Below are positions 16,312 to 24,106 of a stretch of 64,000 nucleotides of DNA, piece after piece (the first letter of the stretch is position 1; every line of letters begins with the position of its first letter). Origin of the DNA: BMS3Abin12 sp964487445 (lineage in GTDB: Bacteria; Pseudomonadota; Gammaproteobacteria; 21-64-14); NCBI GenBank assembly GCA_964487445.1, contig CAZAQG010000001.1, forward strand, positions 11,257 through 75,256, written 5' to 3'. The notes under the pieces were generated by a model, which saw nothing but the letters and a program-made list of their open reading frames with translations, had not been told where the DNA came from and did not search any database. Both the position numbers and the translations under genes were made by a program.

Positions 16312-18465
16312 TCAAAGCTTCCCGTAGTAGCCTTCCTTGAGCGCGTCGTACAGATTGGCCGCGGTATGCATCTCGCCGTCGTACTCGATCTCCTCGTTGC
16401 CCTTGACCTCGATCTCCGATCCGTCCTCCAGCGTGAACCGGTAGGTGGTCTTCGCCAGGTCCTTCTCCTGGACCAGCACCCCCTGGAAGGCCTCGGGGTT
16501 GAAGCGGAACGTGGTGCAGCCCTTCAACCCCTGCTCGTAGGCGTAGAGGTAGATATCCTTGAAGTCCTCGTAGGCGTAGTCGGTCGGGACGTTGGCGGTC
16601 TTGGAGATCGAGGAGTCGATCCATCTCTGCGCCGCCGCCTGGATGTCGACGTGTTCGCGCGGCGTGATGTCCTCCGAGGTGACGAAGTACTCCGGCAACG
16701 CGGCGTCCGGGGAATCGGCGTCGGGCGCGGCCGCAGGGTTCACCAGCGCACGGTAGGCGAGCAGCTCGAAGGAACAGACGTCCATCTTCTCCTTGGTCTT
16801 GCGCCCCTGGCGGATCACGTTGCGGGAATAGCGGTGCGCGAAGCTCGGCTCGATCCCGTTGCTGGCATTGTTGGCGAGCGAGAGCGAGATCGTGCCGGTG
16901 GGCGCGATCGAGGTGTGATGGGTGAAGCGCGCACCTTCCCCGGCAAGCGTCTCGACCAGTTCCGGGGCCGCCTCCGCGAGACGCTGCATGTAGCGGCTGT
17001 AGCGCGCGTGCAGCACCCGTCCGGGGAGCCGGTCGCCGGCGCGCACGCCGTCGGCGCGCATCTCCGGGCGCTTGACCAGCATCTCCTCGGTGACCGTGAA
17101 CGACTCCTCGAGGATCGGGGCCGGGCCCTTCTCACGACCCAGTTCCAGGGCGCTCTCCCAGCCGGTCACCGCCATCTCGCGCGTCACCCGATCGGTGAAA
17201 TCGATCGAGTCGGGCGCGCCGTAGCGCATGCGCAGCATGGTCAGCGTCGAGCCGAGTCCGAGGTAGCCCATGCCATGCCGGCGCTTGCGGAAGATCTCCT
17301 CGCGCTGGCGCCCGAGCGGGAGCCCGTTGATCTCGACCACGTCGTCGAGCATGCGCGTGAATACGGACACCACCTCGCGGTACTCGTCCCAGTCGAAGCG
17401 GGCCTTTTCGGTGAACGGATCGCGCACGAACTTGGTGAGGTTCACCGAGCCCAGAAGGCATGAGCCGTAGGGAGGAAGAGGCTGCTCGCCGCAGGGGTTG
17501 GTGGCGCGGACGTCCTCGCACCACCAGTTGTTGTTCATCTCGTTGACCTTGTCGATCAGGATGAAGCCCGGCTCGGCATAGTCGTAGGTCGAGGCCATGA
17601 TCAGGTCCCAGAGCCGGCGCGCATGGATCGTACGGTAGACCCGGCATGCGACCAGTCCCTGCGCGTCGGTGATGTAGCCTTCGTGCACCGGCCACTCGCG
17701 CCACACCACGCGCTCCTCATCGCGCAGATCGATCCCCTCGCTGTCCACCTCCTCGCGCGTGAGCGGAAACGCCGGGCGCCACGGGGCGTCGTGTTTGACG
17801 GCCTCCATGAATTCCCCGGTGATGAGCAGCGAGCAGTTGAATTGGCGCAGGCGCCCGTTCTCGCGCTTGGCGCGGACGAACTCCATCACGTCCGGGTGCC
17901 CGACGCTGAAGGTCGCCATCTGCGCGCCGCGACGCCCGCCGGCCGAGGAAATCGTGAAGCACATCTTGTCGTAGATATCCATGAACGACAGCGGCCCGGA
18001 AGTGTAGGCGCCGGCGCCCGAGACGTAGGCGCCGCGCGGGCGCAGGGTGGAAAATTCATAACCGATTCCGCATCCCGCCTTGAGCGTGAGCCCCGCCTCG
18101 TGGACCTTCTCCAGGATGTCGTTCATCGAGTCCCGGATGGTGCCCGAGACGGTGCAGTTGATCGTGGAGGTGGCGGGCTTGTAGGCCAGGGCGCCGGCGT
18201 TGGACGTGATGCGCCCGGCGGGAATCGCGCCGCGACGCAGCGCCCACAGGAAGCGTTCGTACCAGTGCTCGCGGGCCTCGGGGGTGGCCTCCACCTCGGC
18301 CAGCGCGCGCGCCACGCGCCGGTAGGTATCGTCCATGGTGGCGTCCACGACGGTACCGTCCTTCGCCTTCAGACGGTACTTCTTGTCCCAGATGTCCAGG
18401 GAGGTCTCCTGATACGGGATCTCGCCGGTGCCGCCGGCGACCACACTGAGGTGTGCGGTTTTCAT
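16312..18465 (-). CDS. nrdJa: Adenosylcobalamin-dependent ribonucleoside-diphosphate reductase, catalytic component
   Basis: 717 residues. Reduces ribonucleotides to deoxyribonucleotides with coenzyme B12, independent of oxygen (class II). Family landmarks are STINCTVSGTIRDS (near 105), a glycine-rich GCGIGYEFSTLRPRGA and the active-site loop NPCGEQPLPPYGSCLLGS (near 330). Also present are APTGTISL (near 520) and the C-terminal GLKGCTTFR. ATG at 18465 (MKTAHLS) is preferred; a purine-rich GGAGGGGG block lies upstream. It works with the adjacent NrdJb. An NrdR-like box and a -35 TTGACA lie about 150-200 bp upstream. Confidence 0.93.
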   Translation of the reverse strand: MKTAHLSVVAGGTGEIPYQETSLDIWDKKYRLKAKDGTVVDATMDDTYRRVARALAEVEATPEAREHWYERFLWALRRGAIPAGRITSNAGALAYKPATSTINCTVSGTIRDSMNDILEKVHEAGLTLKAGCGIGYEFSTLRPRGAYVSGAGAYTSGPLSFMDIYDKMCFTISSAGGRRGAQMATFSVGHPDVMEFVRAKRENGRLRQFNCSLLITGEFMEAVKHDAPWRPAFPLTREEVDSEGIDLRDEERVVWREWPVHEGYITDAQGLVACRVYRTIHARRLWDLIMASTYDYAEPGFILIDKVNEMNNNWWCEDVRATNPCGEQPLPPYGSCLLGSVNLTKFVRDPFTEKARFDWDEYREVVSVFTRMLDDVVEINGLPLGRQREEIFRKRRHGMGYLGLGSTLTMLRMRYGAPDSIDFTDRVTREMAVTGWESALELGREKGPAPILEESFTVTEEMLVKRPEMRADGVRAGDRLPGRVLHARYSRYMQRLAEAAPELVETLAGEGARFTHHTSIAPTGTISLSLANNASNGIEPSFAHRYSRNVIRQGRKTKEKMDVCSFELLAYRALVNPAAAPDADSPDAALPEYFVTSEDITPREHVDIQAAAQRWIDSSISKTANVPTDYAYEDFKDIYLYAYEQGLKGCTTFRFNPEAFQGVLVQEKDLAKTTYRFTLEDGSEIEVKGNEEIEYDGEMHTAANLYDALKEGYYGKL

Positions 18466-18615
18466 CGTGGTGCATCCCCCTCCGCTCGTTATTTTGGACG
18501 CAGGACCGACCGGACGATGCGTCCGAGCGAGCCGCGACAGCCGATGCCTCCGGACGGATCCCGGGGGCCCGGCGACGGCCGCCGCCCGGACCCGAAACCG
18601 GTCCGGACCGGCCCG

Positions 18616-18631
18616 ACACAAGATGTTGTGC
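18616..18631. promoter_or_regulatory. NrdR-box-like palindrome
   Basis: ACACAAGATGTTGTGC agrees with the NrdR consensus ACACWATATWTWGTGT at about 13 of 16 positions and is a near-perfect dyad. It sits at the expected start of transcription of nrdJa, where NrdR would repress it when dATP is high. NrdR boxes usually occur in close pairs; the nearest second candidate is 173 bp away. Confidence 0.55.
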
Positions 18632-18639
18632 CGGATTGG

Positions 18640-18669
18640 AAACTAGCCCCTTCCCGGCGCGCCTGTCAA
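18640..18669 (-). promoter_or_regulatory. Candidate sigma-70 promoter of nrdJa
   Basis: Minus-strand -35 TTGACA (18664-18669), an 18-bp spacer and a weak -10 TAGTTT (18640-18645). Its start point would fall on the NrdR-like box. Confidence 0.45.
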
Positions 18670-18788
18670 GCCTCGGAGCGGCCTAATTATAGAAAATTTA
18701 CAATAATAAAAACAATAGGTTATATGTACCCTTTTGGATTCCCTCGAGTTTTTTATGGGTCTCTACCGACCCTGCGAAAACCCGCGTC

Positions 18789-18804
18789 CTACAACATATT
18801 GTGC
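18789..18804. promoter_or_regulatory. Second, weaker NrdR-box-like site
   Basis: CTACAACATATTGTGC. Read on the minus strand it matches the NrdR consensus at about 12 of 16 positions, including the central ATAT. Its distance from the first box is not typical, so it may be coincidental. Confidence 0.3.
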
Positions 18805-18852
18805 CCGATACCGGCCTCGGTTCACGCCCCTTTCGGGGCGCGGATCCCCGCC

Positions 18853-18878
18853 CTTGAAAAGCCCTCTCGTGCCTATAT
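18853..18878 (+). promoter_or_regulatory. Heat-shock (sigma-32-type) promoter of hsp20-cbpA-cbpM
   Basis: CTTGAAA at 18853-18859, a 12-bp spacer, and CCTATAT at 18872-18878. It matches the RpoH consensus CTTGAAA-N(11-16)-CCCATnT with one mismatch in the -10. It lies about 65 bp upstream of the hsp20 start. Confidence 0.65.
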
Positions 18879-18942
18879 GTACTCTATCGACGGCACGGAT
18901 ATACGGTGCGTGCCGACGCAAACCGAACTGGAGGATATGGAC

Positions 18943-19386
18943 ATGGCACTGATCCGCTACGAGCCCTGGAGCTTGGTGAATCAGCTCCAGAACGAGATCA
19001 ACCGGCTGTTCGACCCCCGCGTACTCGGGGAGCGGGACGAGGCCAGTGCGGCGACCAGCGACTGGATCCCCGCGGTGGACATCCGCGAGGAGGCCGACCG
19101 TTATGTGCTGCACGCGGACGTCCCCGGGGTCGATCCGAAGGACATCGAGATCACGATGGAGAACGGCGTCCTCACGATGCAAGGCAGCCGCGTCACGGAG
19201 AGCGAGGAAGAGCGCAAGAACTACAAGCGCGTGGAACGGGTCCGCGGGACCTTCTACCGGCGTTTCACGCTCCCCGACACCGCCGATGCCGAGAAGATCT
19301 CGGCGCGCGTGGTAAATGGGGTGCTGGAGGTCTCGATTCCCAAGCAGGAGCCGGCGCGACCGCGTAAGATCGCCGTGCAGACCTGA
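18943..19386 (+). CDS. Small heat-shock protein, Hsp20/alpha-crystallin family
   Basis: 147 residues. ATP-independent holdase that binds unfolding proteins in the cytosol. A short N-terminal arm (MALIRYEPW..., ending in DWIPAVDI near residue 45) leads into the alpha-crystallin domain (about 43-135). That domain has DVPGVDPKDI and the family-defining ISARVVNGVLEVSIPK. The C-terminal anchor is short. ATG at 18943 has a GGAGG site with 8-nt spacing; the ATG at 18937 is too close to that site. First gene of a heat-shock group with cbpA-cbpM. Confidence 0.95.
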   Translation: MALIRYEPWSLVNQLQNEINRLFDPRVLGERDEASAATSDWIPAVDIREEADRYVLHADVPGVDPKDIEITMENGVLTMQGSRVTESEEERKNYKRVERVRGTFYRRFTLPDTADAEKISARVVNGVLEVSIPKQEPARPRKIAVQT

Positions 19387-19497
19387 GGGCTCGGGAAGAA
19401 TCCGTCCCGCGACGGATCGGCCCACCAACCGTGACCCGCGGGTCCGCGCCCGTCGCACAGCGGGCCGAGCCCCGCGGGTCCTCTTTGACGGATGCCG

Positions 19498-20451
19498 ATG
19501 GAATTCAAAGATTATTATAAGACGCTGGGCCTGTCCCAGGACGCCTCCCAGGAGGAGGTCAAGCGCGCCTACCGTCGCCTGGCGCGCAAGTTCCACCCGG
19601 ACGTGAGCAAGGAGCCCGACGCCGAGAATCGATTCAAGGAGGTCAACGAGGCCTACGAGGTCCTGAAGGATCCGGAAAAGCGTTCCGCCTACGACCGGCT
19701 CGGCAGCGAGTGGAAGAGTGGTCAGGACTTCCGTCCGCCGCCGGAGTGGGACGCGGGCTTCGAGTTCCGTGGCGGCGGATTCGCGGATGCCGATACGGCC
19801 GGATTCAGCGACTTCTTCGAGACGCTGTTCGGCGCCGGCGGACCATTCCGCAGCGCGCGCGGCACCCACGCGCGCGGTGCGGCGTTGCGCGGCGAGGATC
19901 ACCACGCCAAGGTCCTGATCGATCTCGAGGACGCCTATCGCGGCGCCACCCGCCAGATCCGGCTGGAGGTGCCGGAACTCGACCCGCACGGGCGCGTCAG
20001 GCGCCGCACCCGGACCCTGCAGGTGCGCATCCCCAAAGGCGTCGCTGCGGGCCAGCATATCCGCCTCGCCGGCCAGGGGGCGCCGGGCCCGGGCGGCGGT
20101 CCGGCCGGGGATCTGTATCTGGAGATCGCGTTCCGCCCCCACCCGCGCTTCGAAGTGCGCGGGCGCGACATCTATTGCACGCTGCCGGTGACGCCCTGGG
20201 AGGCGGCGCTCGGCGGGCGCGTCCAGGCACCGACCCTCGGCGGGCCGGTCGACCTCCAGATCCCCCCGGGCTCGCAGTCCGGGCGCAAGCTCCGGCTCAA
20301 GGGGCGCGGCCTGCCCGGGCGCACGCCGGGCGATCAGTACGTCGTCCTGCAGATCGTCACCCCGCCCGCGGACACCGAGGCGGCGCAGCGGTTCTACGAG
20401 CAGATGGCACGAACCTTTCCATTCGATCCGCGGACGCAGCAGGAGGGCTGA
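19498..20451 (+). CDS. cbpA: DnaJ-class co-chaperone CbpA (type II J-protein)
   Basis: 317 residues. The J-domain spans residues 1-70 with the HPD motif (FHPDVSKEPDAENRFKEVNEAYEVL), which stimulates DnaK ATPase. A Gly/Phe-rich linker (about 75-125) and two beta-barrel substrate-binding domains (about 130-305) follow. The Cys-rich zinc domain of DnaJ is absent, which defines the CbpA type. The start MEFKDYYKTLGL matches E. coli CbpA; an in-frame ATG two codons upstream (19492) is possible. It is followed after 3 nt by its modulator cbpM. Confidence 0.93.
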   Translation: MEFKDYYKTLGLSQDASQEEVKRAYRRLARKFHPDVSKEPDAENRFKEVNEAYEVLKDPEKRSAYDRLGSEWKSGQDFRPPPEWDAGFEFRGGGFADADTAGFSDFFETLFGAGGPFRSARGTHARGAALRGEDHHAKVLIDLEDAYRGATRQIRLEVPELDPHGRVRRRTRTLQVRIPKGVAAGQHIRLAGQGAPGPGGGPAGDLYLEIAFRPHPRFEVRGRDIYCTLPVTPWEAALGGRVQAPTLGGPVDLQIPPGSQSGRKLRLKGRGLPGRTPGDQYVVLQIVTPPADTEAAQRFYEQMARTFPFDPRTQQEG

Positions 20452-20454
20452 GAC

Positions 20455-20793
20455 ATGTCCGGCCGCGAACCGATCACGCTCTCGGGATGGGTACTGGACG
20501 AGGAGTCCACGGTGGGCCCGGGCGAATTGTGCCGCGCGGCGCGCATCTCCGCGGAACGGCTCCTGGACATGGTCCAAGAGGGGCTGCTGGAGCCGCTGGG
20601 CGGAGAATCCCCGGCGGACTGGCGCTTCCCGGCGACGGCGCTCCCGCGGGTGTGGGTGGTGGCACGGCTGCAGCGCGACCTGCAGGTGAACCTCGCCGGC
20701 GCGGCCCTGGCCCTGGACCTGATCGAGGAGCTGAATGTACTGAGGGAGCGGGTCCGGGCGCTCGAGCATCAACTCCGGTCCGATCCGGACTGA
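20455..20793 (+). CDS. cbpM: Chaperone modulator CbpM (MerR-like fold)
   Basis: 112 residues. CbpM binds the J-domain of CbpA and inhibits its co-chaperone action. The pattern is of the MerR_2/CbpM family: a helix-turn-helix-like region (LCRAARISAERLLDMVQEGLLEP), a WRF segment, then a helical C-terminus (LAGAALALDLIEELNVLRERVRALEHQL) likely to form a coiled coil. AGGAGG upstream of ATG at 20455 is strong, and the gene sits 3 nt after cbpA. Confidence 0.9.
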   Translation: MSGREPITLSGWVLDEESTVGPGELCRAARISAERLLDMVQEGLLEPLGGESPADWRFPATALPRVWVVARLQRDLQVNLAGAALALDLIEELNVLRERVRALEHQLRSDPD

Positions 20794-20851
20794 ATCCGCC
20801 CGGAGCCGCCCCGGCACGCGGCGGAACCCTGAACCGTAGCGTGGGTCATTA

Positions 20852-20911
20852 GTGTAGTATTTCGCGCGTGGAGGCTCGATCGGCGATCCCTCCATGCATG
20901 AAACACTACAC
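20852..20911. promoter_or_regulatory. Long imperfect inverted repeat upstream of degQ
   Basis: Arms of 23 bp (20852-20874 and 20889-20911) pair at 19 positions around a 14-nt loop, with GTGTAGT.TTTC at the outer ends. It is followed by AAAAA rather than a T-run on the plus strand, so it is unlikely to be a standard terminator for cbpM. It could be an operator, an attenuator-like leader hairpin for degQ, or a single REP-like element. Confidence 0.5.
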
Positions 20912-20976
20912 AAAAAGGGCCGGCGTTCCCGAACGCTTCCACGAGGCCCGTCGGCCCACACGACAGAGGAATCTCC

Positions 20977-22365
20977 ATGGTCCCGCCTGACAGGCGCCGC
21001 GCGGCGCCGGCTGTCCTGATCGCGCTGTTTGCGCTGCTGTGCTCGTCCGCCGCATTCGCCTCGATCCCCCCGGTGGTCGACGGCAAGCCCCTGCCCTCGC
21101 TGGCCCCGATGCTCGAGCGGGTGACCCCCTCGGTGGTCAACGTCACCGCGCTGGGCCATGTGCAGGTCCGCAACCCGCTGCTCCGCGACCCGTTCTTCCG
21201 GCGCTTCTTCAATCTCCCGCAGGTACCGCGGGAGGAACAGCGCCAGGATATCGGTTCGGGCGTGATCGTCGACGCGCGCCGCGGCTACATCCTCACCAAC
21301 AACCATGTGATCGCCAACGCCGACAAGATCCTCGTGACATTGCGCGACGGGCGCCGCTTCCCGGCGCGGCTGATCGGCACCGATCCCGCCTCGGACGTGG
21401 CAGTCATCCAGATCCACGCCAAGGGGCTCAAGGCCATCACGCTGGGCGACTCCGGGCACCTGCGCGTCGGTGACTTCGTGGTCGCCATCGGCAATCCGTT
21501 CGGACTCGGGCAGACGGTGACCTCCGGGATCGTCAGCGCCCTGGGGCGCAGCGGCCTGGGCCTGGAGGGCTACGAGGACTTCATTCAGACCGACGCCTCG
21601 ATCAATCCCGGGAACTCCGGCGGTGCGCTGGTCAATCTGCGCGGACAACTGGTGGGCATCAACACCGCGATCCTCAGCCCCCAGGGCGGTAACATCGGCA
21701 TCGGCTTCGCGATCCCCATCGACATGGCGCGCGCGATCATGGACCAGCTCATCCGCTACGGTCGCGTGCGCCGCGGGACCCTCGGCATCACCGCCCAGGA
21801 CCTCACGCCGAGGCTGGCGCGGGCCTTCGGCATCCACGGCGACCGGGGCAGTGTGATCACGCGCGTCACACCGGGCTCATCGGCCGCACGCGCCGGCCTG
21901 CGGGTGGGCGACGTGGTGGTGGCCGTGGACGGCACGCCGGTGCGCCGCACGCTGGAGTTGCGCAACGCCGTCGGCCTGCTCCCGATCGGCCGGCGCGTGC
22001 GCCTCACTGTGTTGCGCAACGGCCGGCGACTGACGATCGAGGCGGTGATGGCGGCACCGCACCACCGGACCCTGGAGGGACAGCGCATCGACCCGCGGCT
22101 GGCGGGGGCGCTGTTCGGCGATGTGGAGCAAAGGGGGACCGGAAGTGCCGGCGGCGGCGCGCGGGTCGAGCGCGTCACCCCCGGAAGCCCCGCCTGGCGG
22201 GCCGGGCTGCGGCGAGGCGATGTAGTGGTCTCACTCGATCGTCATGTGGTGCACAATGTGGACTCGTTACGTGCCGCGGCCGCGGCCGCGGGCGCAGGCG
22301 CCTCGCGCGCCCTGCTCCTGGATCTGCGGCGCGGCGACGGCGGCTTGTTCCTGGTGATCCAATAG
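20977..22365 (+). CDS. degQ: Periplasmic serine endoprotease/chaperone, DegQ/DegP type
   Basis: 462 residues. A Sec signal peptide (about 1-29, ending AAFA-S) exports it to the periplasm, where it degrades misfolded envelope proteins. The trypsin-like domain has the triad His110 (TNNHVI), Asp140 (SDVAVI) and Ser214 (GNSGG). Two PDZ domains (about 255-350 and 375-460) follow. The extended Q-linker of DegP is absent, favouring DegQ. AGAGGAA precedes ATG at 20977. Probably its own transcription unit after the hsp20 group. Confidence 0.94.
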   Translation: MVPPDRRRAAPAVLIALFALLCSSAAFASIPPVVDGKPLPSLAPMLERVTPSVVNVTALGHVQVRNPLLRDPFFRRFFNLPQVPREEQRQDIGSGVIVDARRGYILTNNHVIANADKILVTLRDGRRFPARLIGTDPASDVAVIQIHAKGLKAITLGDSGHLRVGDFVVAIGNPFGLGQTVTSGIVSALGRSGLGLEGYEDFIQTDASINPGNSGGALVNLRGQLVGINTAILSPQGGNIGIGFAIPIDMARAIMDQLIRYGRVRRGTLGITAQDLTPRLARAFGIHGDRGSVITRVTPGSSAARAGLRVGDVVVAVDGTPVRRTLELRNAVGLLPIGRRVRLTVLRNGRRLTIEAVMAAPHHRTLEGQRIDPRLAGALFGDVEQRGTGSAGGGARVERVTPGSPAWRAGLRRGDVVVSLDRHVVHNVDSLRAAAAAAGAGASRALLLDLRRGDGGLFLVIQ

Positions 22366-22390
22366 CCGCACGCGGCGACACCCGTCCGTC

Positions 22391-22419
22391 TTGGTTTTGC
22401 GTCGCGCCGCCGGTATAGT
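22391..22419 (+). promoter_or_regulatory. Candidate sigma-70 promoter of gcvT-gcvH-gcvPA
   Basis: -35 TTGGTT (22391-22396), 17-bp spacer, -10 TATAGT (22414-22419). The leader to gcvT is about 90 nt and shows no glycine-riboswitch core that I can recognise. Confidence 0.5.
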
Positions 22420-22516
22420 GCCGGGGCACGGTCGCCCGCGCCGGCGGCGGGCGTCGCAAGAACCGACTCCGCCTGGTTTCGGATCGCCCGCCGCACGTCT
22501 CACTCGGACATCGCTC

Positions 22517-23614
22517 ATGGGCCGACAGACCGCTCTTCATTCCCGACACCTCGATGCGGGGGCCCGCATGGTGGACTTCGGCGGCTGGGACATGCCGCTG
22601 CACTATGGCTCCCAGATCGAGGAACACCACCGGGTACGCCGCGACGCGGGGATGTTCGACGTCTCCCACATGGCGGTGCTGGACCTCGAGGGGACGGGCG
22701 CGCAGGCACTGCTGCGCCGGCTGCTCGCCAACGACGTGGCACGCCTGCGGGAGCCGGGCAAGGCCCTCTACAGTTGCATGCTCAACGCCCACGGCGGGGT
22801 GATCGACGACCTGATCGTGTACTTCCTCGCCGACGACCGTTTCCGCATGGTCGTCAACGCCGCGACGCGCGACAAGGACCGCGCCTGGATCGAGCGGCAG
22901 GCGGAGGACTTCGATGTCCGGGTGCGGGAGCGCGCGGACACGGCGATGATCGCCGTCCAGGGGCCGCAGGCACGGGAACGGGCGCTGCAGGCGCTGCCGC
23001 CGCCCGCGGCGCGCGCCGCGGGCGCGCTCGCCCCCTTTTACGGCGCACCCGCCGGGGACTGGTTCGTGGCCCGCACCGGCTACACCGGCGAAGACGGCCT
23101 CGAGGTGATCCTGCCCGCGGGCGAGGCACCGGCGTTCTGGGACGCCCTGCGCGCGGCCGGCGTCGCCCCGTGCGGGCTCGGGGCGCGCGACACCCTGCGC
23201 CTTGAGGCGGGCCTGAATCTCTACGGCGCCGACATGGATGAGTCCACCACCCCGCTCGAGTCGGGGCTCGCGTGGACCGTGGCCTGGGCCCCGCCGGAGC
23301 GCGCCTTCATCGGCCGCGAAACGCTGGAGGCGCAGCGCGGCACCGACCATGCGCGCCTCGTCGGCCTCGTGTTGAAAGAGAAGGGCGTACTGCGCAACCA
23401 TCAGAAAGTGCGGGTGGACGGAGTGGCGGCCGGCGAAATCACCAGCGGCGGCTATTCCCCGACCCTCGCCAGGTCCATCGCCCTGGCGAGGCTGTCCGGC
23501 GCCGACGGCGACTCGTGCAGGGTGGAGATTCGTGGCAGACTGGTGCCGGCACGGATGGTGACCCCCCCCTTCGTGCGCCACGGGAAACCATGCGTGACGA
23601 TCGATCCGATCTGA
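22517..23614 (+). CDS. gcvT: Glycine cleavage system T protein (aminomethyltransferase)
   Basis: 365 residues. Transfers the methylene group from aminomethyl-lipoyl GcvH to tetrahydrofolate, releasing ammonia. Landmarks are FGGWDMPLHYGSQIEEHHRVR near the N-terminus, FDVSHM, a folate-pocket segment 'YTGEDGLEV', 'LGARDTLRLEAGLNLYG' and 'ITSGGYSPTL'. ATG at 22517 (MGRQTALHSRH) matches the family start; the open frame runs further upstream without homology. First gene of gcvT-H-PA. Confidence 0.96.
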   Translation: MGRQTALHSRHLDAGARMVDFGGWDMPLHYGSQIEEHHRVRRDAGMFDVSHMAVLDLEGTGAQALLRRLLANDVARLREPGKALYSCMLNAHGGVIDDLIVYFLADDRFRMVVNAATRDKDRAWIERQAEDFDVRVRERADTAMIAVQGPQARERALQALPPPAARAAGALAPFYGAPAGDWFVARTGYTGEDGLEVILPAGEAPAFWDALRAAGVAPCGLGARDTLRLEAGLNLYGADMDESTTPLESGLAWTVAWAPPERAFIGRETLEAQRGTDHARLVGLVLKEKGVLRNHQKVRVDGVAAGEITSGGYSPTLARSIALARLSGADGDSCRVEIRGRLVPARMVTPPFVRHGKPCVTIDPI

Positions 23615-23650
23615 GACCGGCACTCCGGGACGGGAATGGCGTAAGAGACG

Positions 23651-24046
23651 ATGAGCGAGATACCCGAAGACCTCAAGTACACCAAGACCCACGAGTGGGT
23701 GCGCACGAACGACGACGGCACCGTGACCGTCGGCATCTCCGACCCTGCGCAGGAGCAGATGGGCGATATGGTCTATGTCGAGGTTCCGGAGGCGGGGCGC
23801 ACCGTGCAGGCCGGCGAGGCATGCGCCGTCGTGGAATCGGTCAAGTCCGCCTCGGACGTCTACGCCCCGGTCTCGGGCGAGGTGGTGGAAGGCAATACCG
23901 CGCTGGCCGACCACCCGGAGCGGGTCAACCGGGAACCCTACGGGGCCGGCTGGCTGCTGCGCATCCGCCCCGGCGCGGGCGTGGCGCTCGACCACCTGCT
24001 GGAGGCCTCGGCGTACACGCAATTCCTGGCCGCCGAGGAACACTGA
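23651..24046 (+). CDS. gcvH: Glycine cleavage system H protein
   Basis: 131 residues. Lipoyl carrier that shuttles the aminomethyl intermediate between P, T and L proteins. Lipoylation Lys65 lies in the motif VESVKSASD. The N-terminal KYTKTHEWV and the C-terminal helix with 'YTQFLAAEEH' are typical. It lies 36 bp after gcvT and 60 bp before gcvPA. Confidence 0.97.
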   Translation: MSEIPEDLKYTKTHEWVRTNDDGTVTVGISDPAQEQMGDMVYVEVPEAGRTVQAGEACAVVESVKSASDVYAPVSGEVVEGNTALADHPERVNREPYGAGWLLRIRPGAGVALDHLLEASAYTQFLAAEEH

Positions 24047-24106
24047 ACCGCGGCGCGGGCGCCGCGCGCCTGCGCGAACGCCGCCCGAACCCCTATCCGG
24101 TCCGCC

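Larger units (their letters stand above)
18466..18942. other. Divergent intergenic region between nrdJa and hsp20
   Basis: 477 bp without a supported gene. It holds the nrdJa promoter and NrdR-like box (18616-18669), an AT-rich block (18683-18765), a second weaker NrdR-like box (18789-18804) and a sigma-32-like promoter (18853-18878) for hsp20. Confidence 0.6.

Noticed and set aside
18763..21837. 1000-codon minus-strand open frame opposite hsp20-cbpA-cbpM-degQ
   Set aside because: Shadow of real genes in a high-GC genome; no family pattern, and it spans intergenic hairpins and promoters.
22366..22516. Glycine riboswitch in front of gcvT
   Set aside because: The leader lacks the conserved core sequences I would expect, and the predicted transcript start leaves only about 90 nt.
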